Source: DASUPK01 sp963819715
GTDB lineage: Bacteria > Actinomycetota > Thermoleophilia > Solirubrobacterales > 70-9
Direction of reading: 5' to 3'
NCBI GenBank assembly: GCA_963819715.1
Contig: CAWFXE010000001.1
Span: 248,001-312,000, forward strand
DNA length: 64,000 nucleotides
Positions 49,733-58,239 of the stretch are shown in pieces. Within the stretch, counting starts at the first letter, position 1; each line of letters starts with the position of its first letter. Made by a program: the position numbers and the translations under genes. The notes beneath the pieces were generated by a model. It did not search any database, had not been told where the DNA came from, and saw only the letters and a list, made by a program, of their open reading frames with translations.

Positions 49733-50989
49733 ATGGGCGGTCTGCGGCGGCCTGGCTACGGTTCTGTCCTGAATGACCCACCGGATGCCGCAGACTCAGC
49801 GCCCGGCTCAGCCCCGCTGGCCGAAGTTGCGGCCCGCCGAGATCAGAGGCGACAAGCTGAGGCCGCCATACGGAGCCGGCGACGCCGGCGAATCTTGGCC
49901 GTGGCTGTCCTCGTCCTGCTGTCGCCGGCGATCTATTCCTATGCGACATGGATGCTGCGGCCGTCGAGCACGCCGTTCTTTGCGAACAGCGTGGAGTGGG
50001 TGAGGGCAGACGTCCCCTTCGGCAACCAGGTCGTCGACGAGATCGAGCACGTCTACTACAGCTGGAACGCCCCCTCGAAGGGCGGCCCCCAGCTGACCAG
50101 CCTGCCGCAGACCGGTGGAGCTGCTGGACCGCAGGCGAGAGGGCGTGCCTGGCCCCCGCCGATCAAGCCGGTCTTCCGGCACCGGCTTCGCGGTGAAGGG
50201 GTCTGGAAGCCAACCGGGCCGCCGGTGCGCGGCGGGCCACCTGTGCTGGTGACGACCTTCCGGCCGGAGACCGACTACCCACGGAACGTCGCCTACCTCG
50301 CCTGGTTCGATCACACCCGCACCGACCTCGCCTACTACCCGGGCCGCTACGAGCCGCCGAGCGCCGCGGTGCGCGGTCCGGCAATGATCCCCGAGAGCCA
50401 GCGCCGACGGCTGCTCGCGACCTTCAACGCCGGCTTCATCTACCGAGACGTGAACAACGGCTCCACCGACAACGGGCGAATCAACGAGCCGCTGGCGCAG
50501 GGCAACGCCACGCTGCTCGGATACCGCAGCGGCAAGATCGCGATCAAGATCTGGCACGGCGGGCCGAATCCCGGGCCCGACGTCGCCTGGTCCCGTCAGA
50601 GCCTGCCGCCGATCGTCTGGCATCGGCGCCTCAATCCCAACCTGAACGACAGCTCACAGTGGGGCTTCACTGTCGGCAACGCCGTCCGCGTCTGGCGCAC
50701 GGGCGTCGGCATCGATCGCCGTGGCAATCTGATCTTCGCGGCCGCAAACGACATGACCGTGACCTCACTCGCCCTGATCCTCCAGCGCGCTGGTGCGGTC
50801 AACGCGATGCAGTTCGACATCAACGCCGACTGGCACACGCTGATCACCTACACCCACCATCACGGCCTCCGCCCGACGCAGGTCGGGCCGTCGAACCGGC
50901 CCGACGGCCGCTATCTCAGCCCCGACGACCGCGATTTCTTCGCCGTCTACCGGCGCCAGCCGGGCCCGGTCAGTGTCCCCTTCAATTAG
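49733..50989 (+). CDS. Membrane-anchored phosphodiester glycosidase-family protein (NAGPA-like)
   Basis: 418 residues from the ATG at 49733 (AGGG 8 bases upstream; a GTG at 49676 is less likely). A basic cytoplasmic N-terminus (RSRRRRR) and one anchor (ILAVAVLVLLSPAIYSYAT) precede an extracytoplasmic domain. Conserved blocks AGFIYRDVNNGSTDNGR, FAAANDMTVTSLALILQRAG and AMQFDINADWHTLITY fit the NAGPA/exopolysaccharide phosphodiester glycosidase family (PF09992). The substrate might be a wall glycopolymer. First large gene of the island. Confidence 0.85.
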   Translation: MGGLRRPGYGSVLNDPPDAADSAPGSAPLAEVAARRDQRRQAEAAIRSRRRRRILAVAVLVLLSPAIYSYATWMLRPSSTPFFANSVEWVRADVPFGNQVVDEIEHVYYSWNAPSKGGPQLTSLPQTGGAAGPQARGRAWPPPIKPVFRHRLRGEGVWKPTGPPVRGGPPVLVTTFRPETDYPRNVAYLAWFDHTRTDLAYYPGRYEPPSAAVRGPAMIPESQRRRLLATFNAGFIYRDVNNGSTDNGRINEPLAQGNATLLGYRSGKIAIKIWHGGPNPGPDVAWSRQSLPPIVWHRRLNPNLNDSSQWGFTVGNAVRVWRTGVGIDRRGNLIFAAANDMTVTSLALILQRAGAVNAMQFDINADWHTLITYTHHHGLRPTQVGPSNRPDGRYLSPDDRDFFAVYRRQPGPVSVPFN

Positions 50990-51064
50990 GGCTCGAGCGC
51001 GGACGCCTCGAAGCGCAAAGGGCGTCGTGTCGAATACCGCGCACCGCTTCACCAGGTCCGTCAG

Positions 51065-52207
51065 ATGACCTCCGCGCAGCCCAACCTCCCCGATCGGTTG
51101 CGGCAGCGCCGCCGGCTCGAGCGTCGGCGCCGTTTTCGGCGGCGCCGCATAACCGCAGCTCTGACCGTGTTGGTCCCGATCGGCATATTCGTGGTCCTGC
51201 CCTCGATCGGCACCCACCCCGCAAAAGTTCCGGTTTCCGACAGCCGCGCTCTCACAAGTCCAAGGTCCAACCCATCGGTCCTGCCGGGCGACGTCCTGAT
51301 CGCCGATCGCGGTAACAACCGGTTACTCGAGCTGGATCCCACGGGCCATGTTGTCTGGCAGTTCCCTCGACCCGGTGATCTGCGTCCCGGCCAGACGTTC
51401 AAGTCCCCTGACGACGCCTTCTTCGATTCCAGTGGACAGTTCGTGGTCGCCACCCAGGAGGACGACTTCGTGATCAGCGTCATCGATGTTCGCCGCCACA
51501 GAATCGTCTACCGCTACGGGCGTCCCGGAGTTCCCGGGGCGACCCCGAACCGGCTCGACAATCCCGACGACGCGATCCCGATGGGGGGCGGCACGATCCT
51601 CAGCGCCGACATCAAGAACTGCCGCTTGATTGTTCTCCACCCGCCCTCCCATGCTGCGCTACGCCAGCTCGGATCGACCGGGTTGTGCCTCCATGACCCG
51701 CCGCTGTCCTTCGCCAGCCCGAACGGAGCCTTTCCAACTTCCGACGGGGGGACGGTCGTCACCGAAATCAGCGGAAACTGGATCGACCTGCTCGCACCCT
51801 CCGGGAAGCTGATCAGCGCCGCTCACCCACCGGGCTTCAGCTACCCCTCGGACACGAACGAGGTCAAGCCGGGTCTCTTCCTGAGCGCCGACTATGTCCA
51901 TCCGGGCGCCATCGAAATGTTCGATCTCCATGGCCGCCTGAAGTGGCGATATGCCCCCAAGGGCAGACACGCACTCGATAAACCCTCGCTCGCCGTGCCG
52001 CTCCCGAACGGGGACATCCTTGCCAACGACGATGACAACAACCGGGTCATCGTGGTCAACCCGCGGACCAAACGGATCGTCTGGCAATACGGCCACACAG
52101 GTCGATCCGGTCGGGGCCCGGGATATCTACGTGATCCCGATGGCCTTGATCTGGCCCCGCCCTATTCGCTACTGCGACGATTCCCCAGCGCACGACCGCC
52201 GGATTGA
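51065..52207 (+). CDS. Membrane-anchored NHL/PQQ-like beta-propeller protein
   Basis: 380 residues. A very basic N-terminus (RQRRRLERRRRFRRRRI), one anchor (ALTVLVPIGIFVVLPSIG), then propeller repeats: VLIADRGNNRLLELDPTGHVVWQF, VVATQEDDFVISVIDV, ILANDDDNNRVIVVNPRTKRIVWQYG. The repeats resemble arylsulfotransferase or NHL-type blades. Transmembrane arrangement equals that of the preceding gene, from which it is 75 bases away. Function unknown; probably a surface binding protein. Confidence 0.8.
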   Translation: MTSAQPNLPDRLRQRRRLERRRRFRRRRITAALTVLVPIGIFVVLPSIGTHPAKVPVSDSRALTSPRSNPSVLPGDVLIADRGNNRLLELDPTGHVVWQFPRPGDLRPGQTFKSPDDAFFDSSGQFVVATQEDDFVISVIDVRRHRIVYRYGRPGVPGATPNRLDNPDDAIPMGGGTILSADIKNCRLIVLHPPSHAALRQLGSTGLCLHDPPLSFASPNGAFPTSDGGTVVTEISGNWIDLLAPSGKLISAAHPPGFSYPSDTNEVKPGLFLSADYVHPGAIEMFDLHGRLKWRYAPKGRHALDKPSLAVPLPNGDILANDDDNNRVIVVNPRTKRIVWQYGHTGRSGRGPGYLRDPDGLDLAPPYSLLRRFPSARPPD

Positions 52208-52312
52208 TCCCCAGCGGCGCCTTTCTTGTGGTCTTTCAAGGCGCTGGATTCGCCGCGACATTGAGCACGAGGAAGAGGAGGTGAACGCATCCAGTCCCGG
52301 AGGGCACCTCAT

Positions 52313-53338
52313 CTGAAGCGGAGAATCGCGGCGACAGTCGTGATTCTTGCGCTGCTCGGCGGCGGCTTTGCGATCGCGACGCTCGGCACGGGAAGCTCGG
52401 GGCGCGCTCCGGTGCGGGCGCAGGATGGCGCACCTACCCAGCCCGCGGTTGCAGCGGCCCCTGCCAGTCCCCCTCGCGCCCCTTTTGCGGTTGGCCTGCG
52501 CGTCCTACCCCTCATTGACCACTCGCGCCATATTGGGCTGCCGAGCGGCGCCAGCTCACCGCGGAGACTCGTGACCTATGTCCGGTATCCGGCGCTCGGT
52601 CCGGCATCGGCGAAGGAGCGGCGTAATGCGCCTCCCCAACGCGCTGCCGAGCCCTTCCCGCTGGTGGTCTTCGGCCACGGCTTCACGCTGACGCCGGCGC
52701 CCTACTCCAAGCTGCTGGAGGCTTGGGCGCGTGCGGGCTACGTCGTGGCCGCGCCGCGCTTCCCACTCGAGAACGCAAAGGCGCCAGGAGGGCCAGACGA
52801 GTCTGACCTCATAAACCAGCCTGCCGACATGAGCTTCGTCATCTCGAAGTTGCTCTCCTCAAGCAGCAGGCAGGGGAGCCAACTCCAGGGCCTGATCGAT
52901 CCGCAGAGGATCGCGGTATCCGGCCACTCCGACGGCGGCGAGACGGCGCTCGCCGTCGCCTATGACCGCGCGTTTCGCGATCCGCGGGTGGGAGCCGCGG
53001 CGATCCTCTCGGGGGCAAGGATCCCGGGCGGCACCGGGTTCAGCTTTCCTCCGGACACCCCACCCCTCCTCGCCACACAGGGCACCGCCGACACGGTCAA
53101 CCCTCCGAGATTCACGCGGAGCTTCTACGACGCAGCTTCGCCGCCGAAGTATCTCCTCACCCTTTTCGGCGCGTCACACTTGTCGCCCTACACAGACGAG
53201 CGGCCTCAGCTTTCCATCGTCGAGCGCGTGACGATCGCATTCTTCGACCGCTATCTGAAGCAGAAGGCCGGGCCCGTGAGCCGCCTGGTCCGTCCGGGAA
53301 CCGTTCGCGGGATCGCCTCCCTTGCGGCGCAGCCCTAA
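52313..53338 (+). CDS. Secreted alpha/beta hydrolase (PETase/chlorophyllase-like), apparent CTG start
   Basis: 341 residues if begun at CTG 52313. That start has GGAGGG 7-8 bases upstream and yields a proper signal peptide KRRIAATVVILALLGGGFAIA; the first conventional codon (GTG 52340) would remove its basic part. The core has VVFGHGFTLTP (oxyanion), SGHSDGGETALAVA with the nucleophile Ser, and HLSPYTDERP with the likely catalytic His. It resembles secreted esterases related to dienelactone hydrolase. Substrate unknown. Confidence 0.82.
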   Translation: MKRRIAATVVILALLGGGFAIATLGTGSSGRAPVRAQDGAPTQPAVAAAPASPPRAPFAVGLRVLPLIDHSRHIGLPSGASSPRRLVTYVRYPALGPASAKERRNAPPQRAAEPFPLVVFGHGFTLTPAPYSKLLEAWARAGYVVAAPRFPLENAKAPGGPDESDLINQPADMSFVISKLLSSSSRQGSQLQGLIDPQRIAVSGHSDGGETALAVAYDRAFRDPRVGAAAILSGARIPGGTGFSFPPDTPPLLATQGTADTVNPPRFTRSFYDAASPPKYLLTLFGASHLSPYTDERPQLSIVERVTIAFFDRYLKQKAGPVSRLVRPGTVRGIASLAAQP

Positions 53339-53423
53339 CTCCCGCGGCGAAGCGTCGCGTGAACGCCTTGACGACCTCTCACCTGCCTCTGCGACACCCC
53401 CGCGGTATCTCGCGAAGACCGCT

Positions 53424-53439
53424 GCTTTCCATGCAAAGG
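53424..53439. repeat. 16-base repeat copy 2
   Basis: GCTTTCCATGCAAAGG, identical to 49074-49089. It lies in the gap after the hydrolase gene, followed by TGGTTCGAAAACCA, a small hairpin with a T-loop-like sequence. Confidence 0.6.
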
Positions 53440-53499
53440 GATAATCCCCTGGTTCGAAAACCATCCCGTCAAGTTCGTGCCCCTACGCTACGGAACGCG

Positions 53500-54105
53500 C
53501 TACACGCCAGGAGTTGGATCCGCGGCGACGCTCGGCCGGGGGCGGATCGGCGCGCGGGCCGGCGTCCTGGTTCGGCGCCCGTAGCGAAGGATGAGTAGTG
53601 CCAGGATCGGCACAGCGCTGCACGCGACCATGATCGTGAACCAGAGGCTTGCACCGTCGGTTCCCGAACCGAGTGAGTGCAACACCGCCAGAACGTAGAC
53701 GACGACGGTGGCCTGGTGGACGCGCCTCCAACGACGAGCTCCTATACGGCGTCGGACATAGAAGGTGGGTCCCAGCAAGAGCGCCAGATATCCGGCGAGG
53801 ATGCCGAGCCCGGTCCACGCCGGCCGATAACTCAGGGTGAACGGAATCGTGATCCCGGTAACGCCCGCGTTGAGAAAGCTGTCGCCGAGAAGCAGTGCAC
53901 CATGCGCGCCGATTGCCGCCAGACCGGCGAGGGCAATCTGCTGGTGGACCTTGAGCACCTTTCGCTTCAGCCCGGGGGGCCATGAGAAGCGAGAGGCCAG
54001 GACAAGCCCGAGGATTACAGCGCTCGCGATCAACACAAAGGCGACGATCCCGGCGGAGCGAGACGCAAGCCACCACGGATAGTTGGCTGGATCCGGCTCA
54101 GTCAC
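53500..54105 (-). CDS. Ferric reductase-like / b-haem type membrane protein
   Basis: About 201 residues from a GTG at 54105 (TEPDPANYPWWLASRSAG); a longer frame from 54183 is less likely. Six membrane segments. Paired His residues in KVHQQIALAGLAAIGAHGAL and RRVHQATVVVYVLAVLHSL are placed as haem ligands of the ferric-reductase-like/MsrQ family. No FAD or NAD domain, so electrons must come from another protein. The start overlaps the small membrane gene upstream by 8 bases. Confidence 0.82.
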   Translation of the reverse strand: MTEPDPANYPWWLASRSAGIVAFVLIASAVILGLVLASRFSWPPGLKRKVLKVHQQIALAGLAAIGAHGALLLGDSFLNAGVTGITIPFTLSYRPAWTGLGILAGYLALLLGPTFYVRRRIGARRWRRVHQATVVVYVLAVLHSLGSGTDGASLWFTIMVACSAVPILALLILRYGRRTRTPARAPIRPRPSVAADPTPGV

Positions 54106-54328
54106 CTCTGCCTCCCTCCCCTTCAGGCTCCTGCTGGCTCGCGGGTGGGGCGGAATTGATCGGGGCAGCGGTCTGCGGGCCACCCACGGAGACCCGAGTC
54201 GGCCCGCTGAACACGGTGTAGGCGGCGAGGGCGGCGAGGGCGAGAACGACCAAAACGGCCGCGATCCGCACGCTCAGGCCGGGACCTTCGGAGCTGGCCA
54301 CCGGTGGGCTGGAAGACTGCGCGCTCAC
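54098..54328 (-). CDS. Small single-span membrane protein
   Basis: 76 residues: Ser-rich N-terminus, one membrane segment (VRIAAVLVVLALAALAAYTVF), then a Pro/Gln-rich extracytoplasmic end. It overlaps both neighbours by 4-8 bases (54105 downstream, 54325 upstream), so the three genes 54642-53500 are translationally coupled. Perhaps an accessory subunit of the haem-type protein (inference). Confidence 0.7.
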   Translation of the reverse strand: MSAQSSSPPVASSEGPGLSVRIAAVLVVLALAALAAYTVFSGPTRVSVGGPQTAAPINSAPPASQQEPEGEGGRGD

Positions 54329-54642
54329 GGCGGAACAGGAGAGGTGCGGCTGACGACTTGGGTCGCCTGCTGGGCTTTCGAGCCCTTGGCGAGGGGTTGA
54401 TTGCTGGACTGCACCACCGGACCTGGGCCGAGCGCTGGGTCCCGGCCATTGCGAACCTGAATCGCCAGCAATGTCAGCACGATGAAGAACAGCCCCAGAC
54501 CCGCCGTGATCACCGCGAGGGGGCTCGGCAGCGGCCGCGGTTGCGGACGAGGCGTCTGAGGCGCTTGCGCCCCCGGTTGCCCATTGGTCGGCGCGGCCGG
54601 GCGAGCGGTGGGGGGCTCCGGGGTCGTGGATGGCTCGGGCAT
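54325..54642 (-). CDS. Pro-rich single-span membrane protein
   Basis: 105 residues. A Pro/Thr/Ala-rich N-terminal half (1-45), one membrane segment (LAVITAGLGLFFIVLTLLAIQV), and a polar end. Same design as its overlapping neighbour. It begins 6 bases after the lipoprotein gene stop. No known family. Confidence 0.7.
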   Translation of the reverse strand: MPEPSTTPEPPTARPAAPTNGQPGAQAPQTPRPQPRPLPSPLAVITAGLGLFFIVLTLLAIQVRNGRDPALGPGPVVQSSNQPLAKGSKAQQATQVVSRTSPVPP

Positions 54643-54648
54643 CTGTCC

Positions 54649-55197
54649 TTATTCCTCTCCGCAGACCCTGAAGCCATATCCGCGAGCGAATGCCGTTATC
54701 GACCGGCTCAGGTCATCGAGCTGGCCTTGAAGTGCCTGGAGTCGTGCGATGTCGAGCGAGGGAAGCGCATTGCGGATCTCCCCACGCAGGGCGAGCTGCC
54801 GGTTGATGACGTCAAATACGTTGGCGCGAAGCAGTTGGCTCTCGCCCGGAGGGGGCGGAACGGTCTGTATTCGCCGAAGCTCGGCGTCTCCCGAGGTGAT
54901 GGTGTCGTCGTAGGCCTTGCTCGCCTCCTGCAGGTCCGTCGAGCCCGCCACGCGCTCTCGAGCGGAGCTGCGCTCCGGGTCGAGATTGCTGCAGATGCGA
55001 TCCACACGCGCGATGTACGCGCGCCGCGCTGGATCCGTGACCTTTACAATAGCCACCGGTCTTGGACTGAAGACTTGGGTGGACTGCGTCGTTGGCGTGA
55101 CGGCGACGGTCTGGCCTCCCTCGCTCTCCGCGCGCCGGCTGTCGCCGCCGCAGCCGGCGAGGATGGCAAGCGCCAGTGATCCGGCGGCGGTGATCAT
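54649..55197 (-). CDS. Lipoprotein, unknown
   Basis: 182 residues. ITAAGSLALAILAGCGGD gives a lipobox LAGC. The mature part is helical: ARRAYIARVDRICSNLD (first Cys), a Glu/Arg-rich middle and GYGFRVCGEE with a second Cys near the end, perhaps a disulphide. ATG 55197 (GTG 55200 also possible); a longer frame from 55323 would bury the signal. First gene of the four-gene run 55197-53500. Small helical lipoproteins like this are common in Thermoleophilia (general impression). Confidence 0.78.
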   Translation of the reverse strand: MITAAGSLALAILAGCGGDSRRAESEGGQTVAVTPTTQSTQVFSPRPVAIVKVTDPARRAYIARVDRICSNLDPERSSARERVAGSTDLQEASKAYDDTITSGDAELRRIQTVPPPPGESQLLRANVFDVINRQLALRGEIRNALPSLDIARLQALQGQLDDLSRSITAFARGYGFRVCGEE

Positions 55198-55200
55198 CAC

Positions 55201-55443
55201 TGGTTCGGCTCCTTCGCCGAGCTTCGCATGGAAGTCGAAGAGTTCGTCGTCCTCGACGAGGGGGTCGTGCTCGCGGTGGTCATCCAAGAGGGTCGTCCGG
55301 TCGGCGTCGATGCTCAAGTCCATCAGCGTGAGGGATGGGCCATCCGCTGGTCGGCCGATGGCCTCCTCGTGCGATTGACGACCAACACCGACATCGACGC
55401 GGTCCGTGCTACTGCCGAACGGCTCGCCGAGTCGAGGCGGTAG
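55201..55443 (+). pseudogene. 5'-truncated SnoaL/NTF2-like gene remnant
   Basis: Read from TGG 55201: FGSFAELRMEVEEFVVLDEG, then VVIQEGRPVGVDAQVHQ and VRLTTNTDIDAVRATAERL. This is the C-terminal half of a SnoaL-like domain ending at the stop at 55441-55443. The first half is missing; the lipoprotein gene starts on the opposite strand just where it breaks off. An ATG at 55228 could still start a 71-residue peptide, but the fold would be incomplete. Confidence 0.65.
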
Positions 55444-55517
55444 GCGTGGCGAGTTTCGACCCTCGAATCAGTCGATAGCGGGGGGAATCCAGACTGGACC
55501 GGACCCCGCGCTACGGA

Positions 55518-56396
55518 TTAGCCGCCTCCGCCGATTCCGTGCTGGAGCGAAGGTGCGCCCCCGCTCGAGCCGCCCGCTCCACCCCCTCCGCCACCACTCG
55601 GCGCGGGTGAGGGCGCGACGGGCTGAGCGACCGGCTGGGTCTGGGTGGGGACGCTCTGATGAGCCTGCTTGGCCGCCGCCTTCCTTGCCGCGGCGGCGGC
55701 TGCCGCGGCGGCCGCGGCGTCCGCACGCTCACGCCTCTTCTCGGCGGCCCGCCGCGCCTCCGCCGCCGCCTTCTGTGCCTGCACGCGTGCCTGGTGAATC
55801 GACGCCGCAGGCCCCAGCCCGGACGAAACGGCCACCAACCGCTGCACGGGTGGACCGCTGTCGCCACCGGAGAGCTGGCCGGCCACGAGTACGGCACCGA
55901 CCGCGAGGCCCGCGGCGATGAGAATCAAGACCGGGAGGCCCCACAAAAACCACCCCGCGCCGACCGGGAGACGGGATCCGCGCGGCCGGCTACGGGGCGA
56001 AGAATCGGAAGGCGCAGGGCGGGTCCGGCTTGAAGGCTCGCCGTTCAAGGCGACCGCAAGCTGGTTGCGGATCTTGACCCTCGGGAGGTACCCCTCCTCG
56101 ATCGACGCGATGGTGGTAGGAAGGGTCCCGATCCTCGCCGCCAGGTCGTTTCGCGTCATTCCCAGATCGACGCGCTTCTCGGCGACCCGCTTGCCGTACT
56201 CCTCGCCTTCTTCTATGACATCCCTGCGACGAGGGCTGAACCTGCGCATACCGGGACGTATCGCGGCATCGGCGTCCAGCTCGGGACCGGTGGGGTTCCC
56301 AGATGGCTCCGCGCCTTTCCTAGGCCTCACGGCAGTACCGCTCGTCGCTGTGCTGCGCTTCGCCTGGCTCACTTCAACATTCCGGACATCCGGCAT
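55518..56396 (-). CDS. HTH-transmembrane protein with Ala-rich coiled region (RodZ-like layout)
   Basis: 292 residues. Cytoplasmic XRE-type HTH (about 65-115: GKRVAEKRVDLGMTRNDLAARIG, with TTIASIEEG), a linker, one membrane segment (GWFLWGLPVLILIAAGLAVGAVLVAG), then an outer region with a long Ala/Arg/Lys helix (ARVQAQKAAAEARRAAEKRR) and a Pro/Gly-rich tail (GGGGGGAGGSSGGA). The layout resembles RodZ or other membrane-tethered regulators, but no RodZ C-terminal domain is seen. Confidence 0.75.
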   Translation of the reverse strand: MPDVRNVEVSQAKRSTATSGTAVRPRKGAEPSGNPTGPELDADAAIRPGMRRFSPRRRDVIEEGEEYGKRVAEKRVDLGMTRNDLAARIGTLPTTIASIEEGYLPRVKIRNQLAVALNGEPSSRTRPAPSDSSPRSRPRGSRLPVGAGWFLWGLPVLILIAAGLAVGAVLVAGQLSGGDSGPPVQRLVAVSSGLGPAASIHQARVQAQKAAAEARRAAEKRRERADAAAAAAAAAAARKAAAKQAHQSVPTQTQPVAQPVAPSPAPSGGGGGGAGGSSGGAPSLQHGIGGGG

Positions 56397-56484
56397 CCCT
56401 CGCTCATCCGCTTTAGGTATCCGGCTGTCGTTGGACGAAAGTTTGACGCCGCAAGCCTAGCCCAAGCTGGCGGTGTCACGAAAG

Positions 56485-57018
56485 TCACCGGAGCGGGACG
56501 ACGTCCCCCGCGGTCGCCACTGCCAGCGCTCTTCCCGGACTTGGGTCAAAAACCTCGATCTGGATGTCGCGGCTCGGGTAGGCGATGTGGACGTTGTCGT
56601 CGCTGCCCGCAATCGACACGACCAATCCACCGTCGGGAGTGTGGTCGGCCGTGGCCCCAGGCTGGCGCGCAGCGGACTCGAGCGTCCGGTAGGCATTGGA
56701 ATAGGGGTAGGTCGCCACCGTCAACGAGGTCTGGCGACGCGACCCCGCCGGCACCCTTCCCTCCAGGTAGCGAATGTAGATGTTGCGGTTCACATCAACG
56801 GTCAGCTCGTAGCCACCGGGGCGCGGTCCGGCCCAATAGACCGGGTGTCCGATCGCTTCCGCGAGGCTGCGAAGCCTGTCCAGGCTGACGGCCTCCGGGC
56901 GCTGCGGATTGGGCCCAGCCGATGCGGTGCTCGTGGAACCCGCGGACCCCCCGCATCCGGCAAGCAGGACCACAACCACCGCGATCCCGATTCCCACGAT
57001 GGGACGAACCTTCGGCAC
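56485..57018 (-). CDS. Lipoprotein, unknown
   Basis: 177 residues with a lipobox (VGIGIAVVVVLLAGC). The mature domain contains GHPVYWAGPRPGGYELTVD and RNIYIRYLEGRVPAGS, a pattern seen in other uncharacterised actinobacterial lipoproteins. The ATG at 57018 follows the collagen-like gene (end 57032) by 13 bases, so they share a transcript. Confidence 0.78.
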   Translation of the reverse strand: MPKVRPIVGIGIAVVVVLLAGCGGSAGSTSTASAGPNPQRPEAVSLDRLRSLAEAIGHPVYWAGPRPGGYELTVDVNRNIYIRYLEGRVPAGSRRQTSLTVATYPYSNAYRTLESAARQPGATADHTPDGGLVVSIAGSDDNVHIAYPSRDIQIEVFDPSPGRALAVATAGDVVPLR

Positions 57019-57031
57019 GCTGTTTCCCTCG

Positions 57032-57700
57032 CTACGGCGAAACCGAAACGCTGGCGCAGGTGGCGATGGCCGTGACCGTCCAGGTGCCGGTTGGGCCAGG
57101 CCCTGGCGTGGAGGAGATCAACTCTGCCGTGACCCGCCAGGTGCTCGAGCTGACCGGATAGCTCTCTGTGGCAACCACCTTGTCGCTCGGATCGGTCCTC
57201 GCTATCTGATACCCCCCGCCGAGCACGGACCTGCCGCCAGGGCAGGTCACATTCTGCGTCTCGCTGTCGTCGGACTGGGCCACAGACGTCGCGGGAGTGG
57301 TGATCACATAGTCGCTGACCCCGTCGGTCCCGTCGGTCCCGTTGGTTCCGTTGGTTCCGTTGGTTCCGTTGGTTCCGTTGCCTCCGGGCGGACCCTGAAT
57401 ACCCGGCGGACCCTGAATACCCGGGGGACCTTGGATTCCCTGCGGCCCTCCCGGCGTTCCTGGCGGGCCCTGCGGTCCCGTTTGGTTGATCAGGACGCCG
57501 CGCTCCTTGCCCCGGCAGGTGCCGGTGTTCGACATCCGCAGCAGTCCCTTGTTGGGTTTCTTCACCTTGGCACACGCGAGAAACCCGGTTTGCGCCGGGG
57601 CAGTGCCACTCCCGATCGCCAGGGCAGCGCAAACGCTGCCAAAGCCGATCAGTGTTGCCAGCTTCACGATCCGTCGGTTGACGCCCCGAGTCAAGGTCAC
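57032..57700 (-). CDS. Secreted collagen-like protein
   Basis: 222 residues. Signal peptide region (KLATLIGFGSVCAALAIGSG), a short Cys-containing domain (LACAKVKKPNKGLLRMSNTGTC), then a Gly-X-Y repeat region: GPQGPPGTPGGPQGIQGPPG, repeated GIQGPP, and a GTN/GTD tract encoded by 9-base repeats. A C-terminal globular domain holds a Cys pair. It may form trimers on the surface. GTN triplets are unusual for collagen-like proteins, which mainly use Pro. Confidence 0.88.
   Translation of the reverse strand: MTLTRGVNRRIVKLATLIGFGSVCAALAIGSGTAPAQTGFLACAKVKKPNKGLLRMSNTGTCRGKERGVLINQTGPQGPPGTPGGPQGIQGPPGIQGPPGIQGPPGGNGTNGTNGTNGTNGTDGTDGVSDYVITTPATSVAQSDDSETQNVTCPGGRSVLGGGYQIARTDPSDKVVATESYPVSSSTWRVTAELISSTPGPGPTGTWTVTAIATCASVSVSP
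57321..57380 (-). repeat. 9-base minisatellite in the collagen-like gene
   Basis: About 6.7 copies of a 9-base unit CCGTTGGTT / CCGTCGGTC (plus strand) encode the Gly-Thr-Asn/Asp triplets. Because the unit is a multiple of three, copy-number change would alter length without frameshift. Confidence 0.85.
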
Positions 57701-57756
57701 TCTCCAAGAAAGAAGTTAGACGCTTTTCCGCACGTATGTCCAGGCCCGCTGCGGCC

Positions 57757-58194
57757 CTACCTCCTGAACCTGAACACGTGTTTGTCGGTGTCGGTTTGAC
57801 CGGCCGAATTGGTCGCGGTGATCGAGGTCCGGAGCTTGGAAGCGCCGAGGTGGCTCTTGATCTGGAAGCGGGCCGCCTTGTTCAGGGTCAGGAACTGGGC
57901 CCCGATCTCCCCCGCCGTGAAGATTCCCGTATCGACGGCCGGGCCGAGGTTCGGGCCCTTCAGGGCGAGCGTCGCGCTGGCGGTCACCTGGCAGTCGGTG
58001 ATGCACTCGAACCGGTACGAGATGTTCTTCCCCAGCTTGATCTTGCCGGCGGGCAGATAGGCCACCAGCTCCTCGGTGTCGGCCGTGGCCGTGGCCTTCG
58101 GCGAGGCGAAGCCGGCAGGCGTAATGATCGCGAGCGCCGCGCAGATCGCCGCCGCTGCAACCGCTCCTGCTGACGCTGGCCCCATATGACTCAT
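57757..58194 (-). CDS. Small secreted beta-rich protein
   Basis: 145 residues with a signal peptide (AGAVAAAAICAALAIITPAG). The mature part has two Cys in FECITDCQVTAS and a repeated pattern of short strands ending TDKHVFRFRR. Similar proteins with a CxxxC element occur in Solirubrobacterales secretomes (impression, not checked). Last gene before the right attachment-like repeat. Confidence 0.75.
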   Translation of the reverse strand: MSHMGPASAGAVAAAAICAALAIITPAGFASPKATATADTEELVAYLPAGKIKLGKNISYRFECITDCQVTASATLALKGPNLGPAVDTGIFTAGEIGAQFLTLNKAARFQIKSHLGASKLRTSITATNSAGQTDTDKHVFRFRR

Positions 58195-58239
58195 GGCACT
58201 GAGTCTCCCAACCCCCGCCGGGTGGACGAGTTGCGCAGG

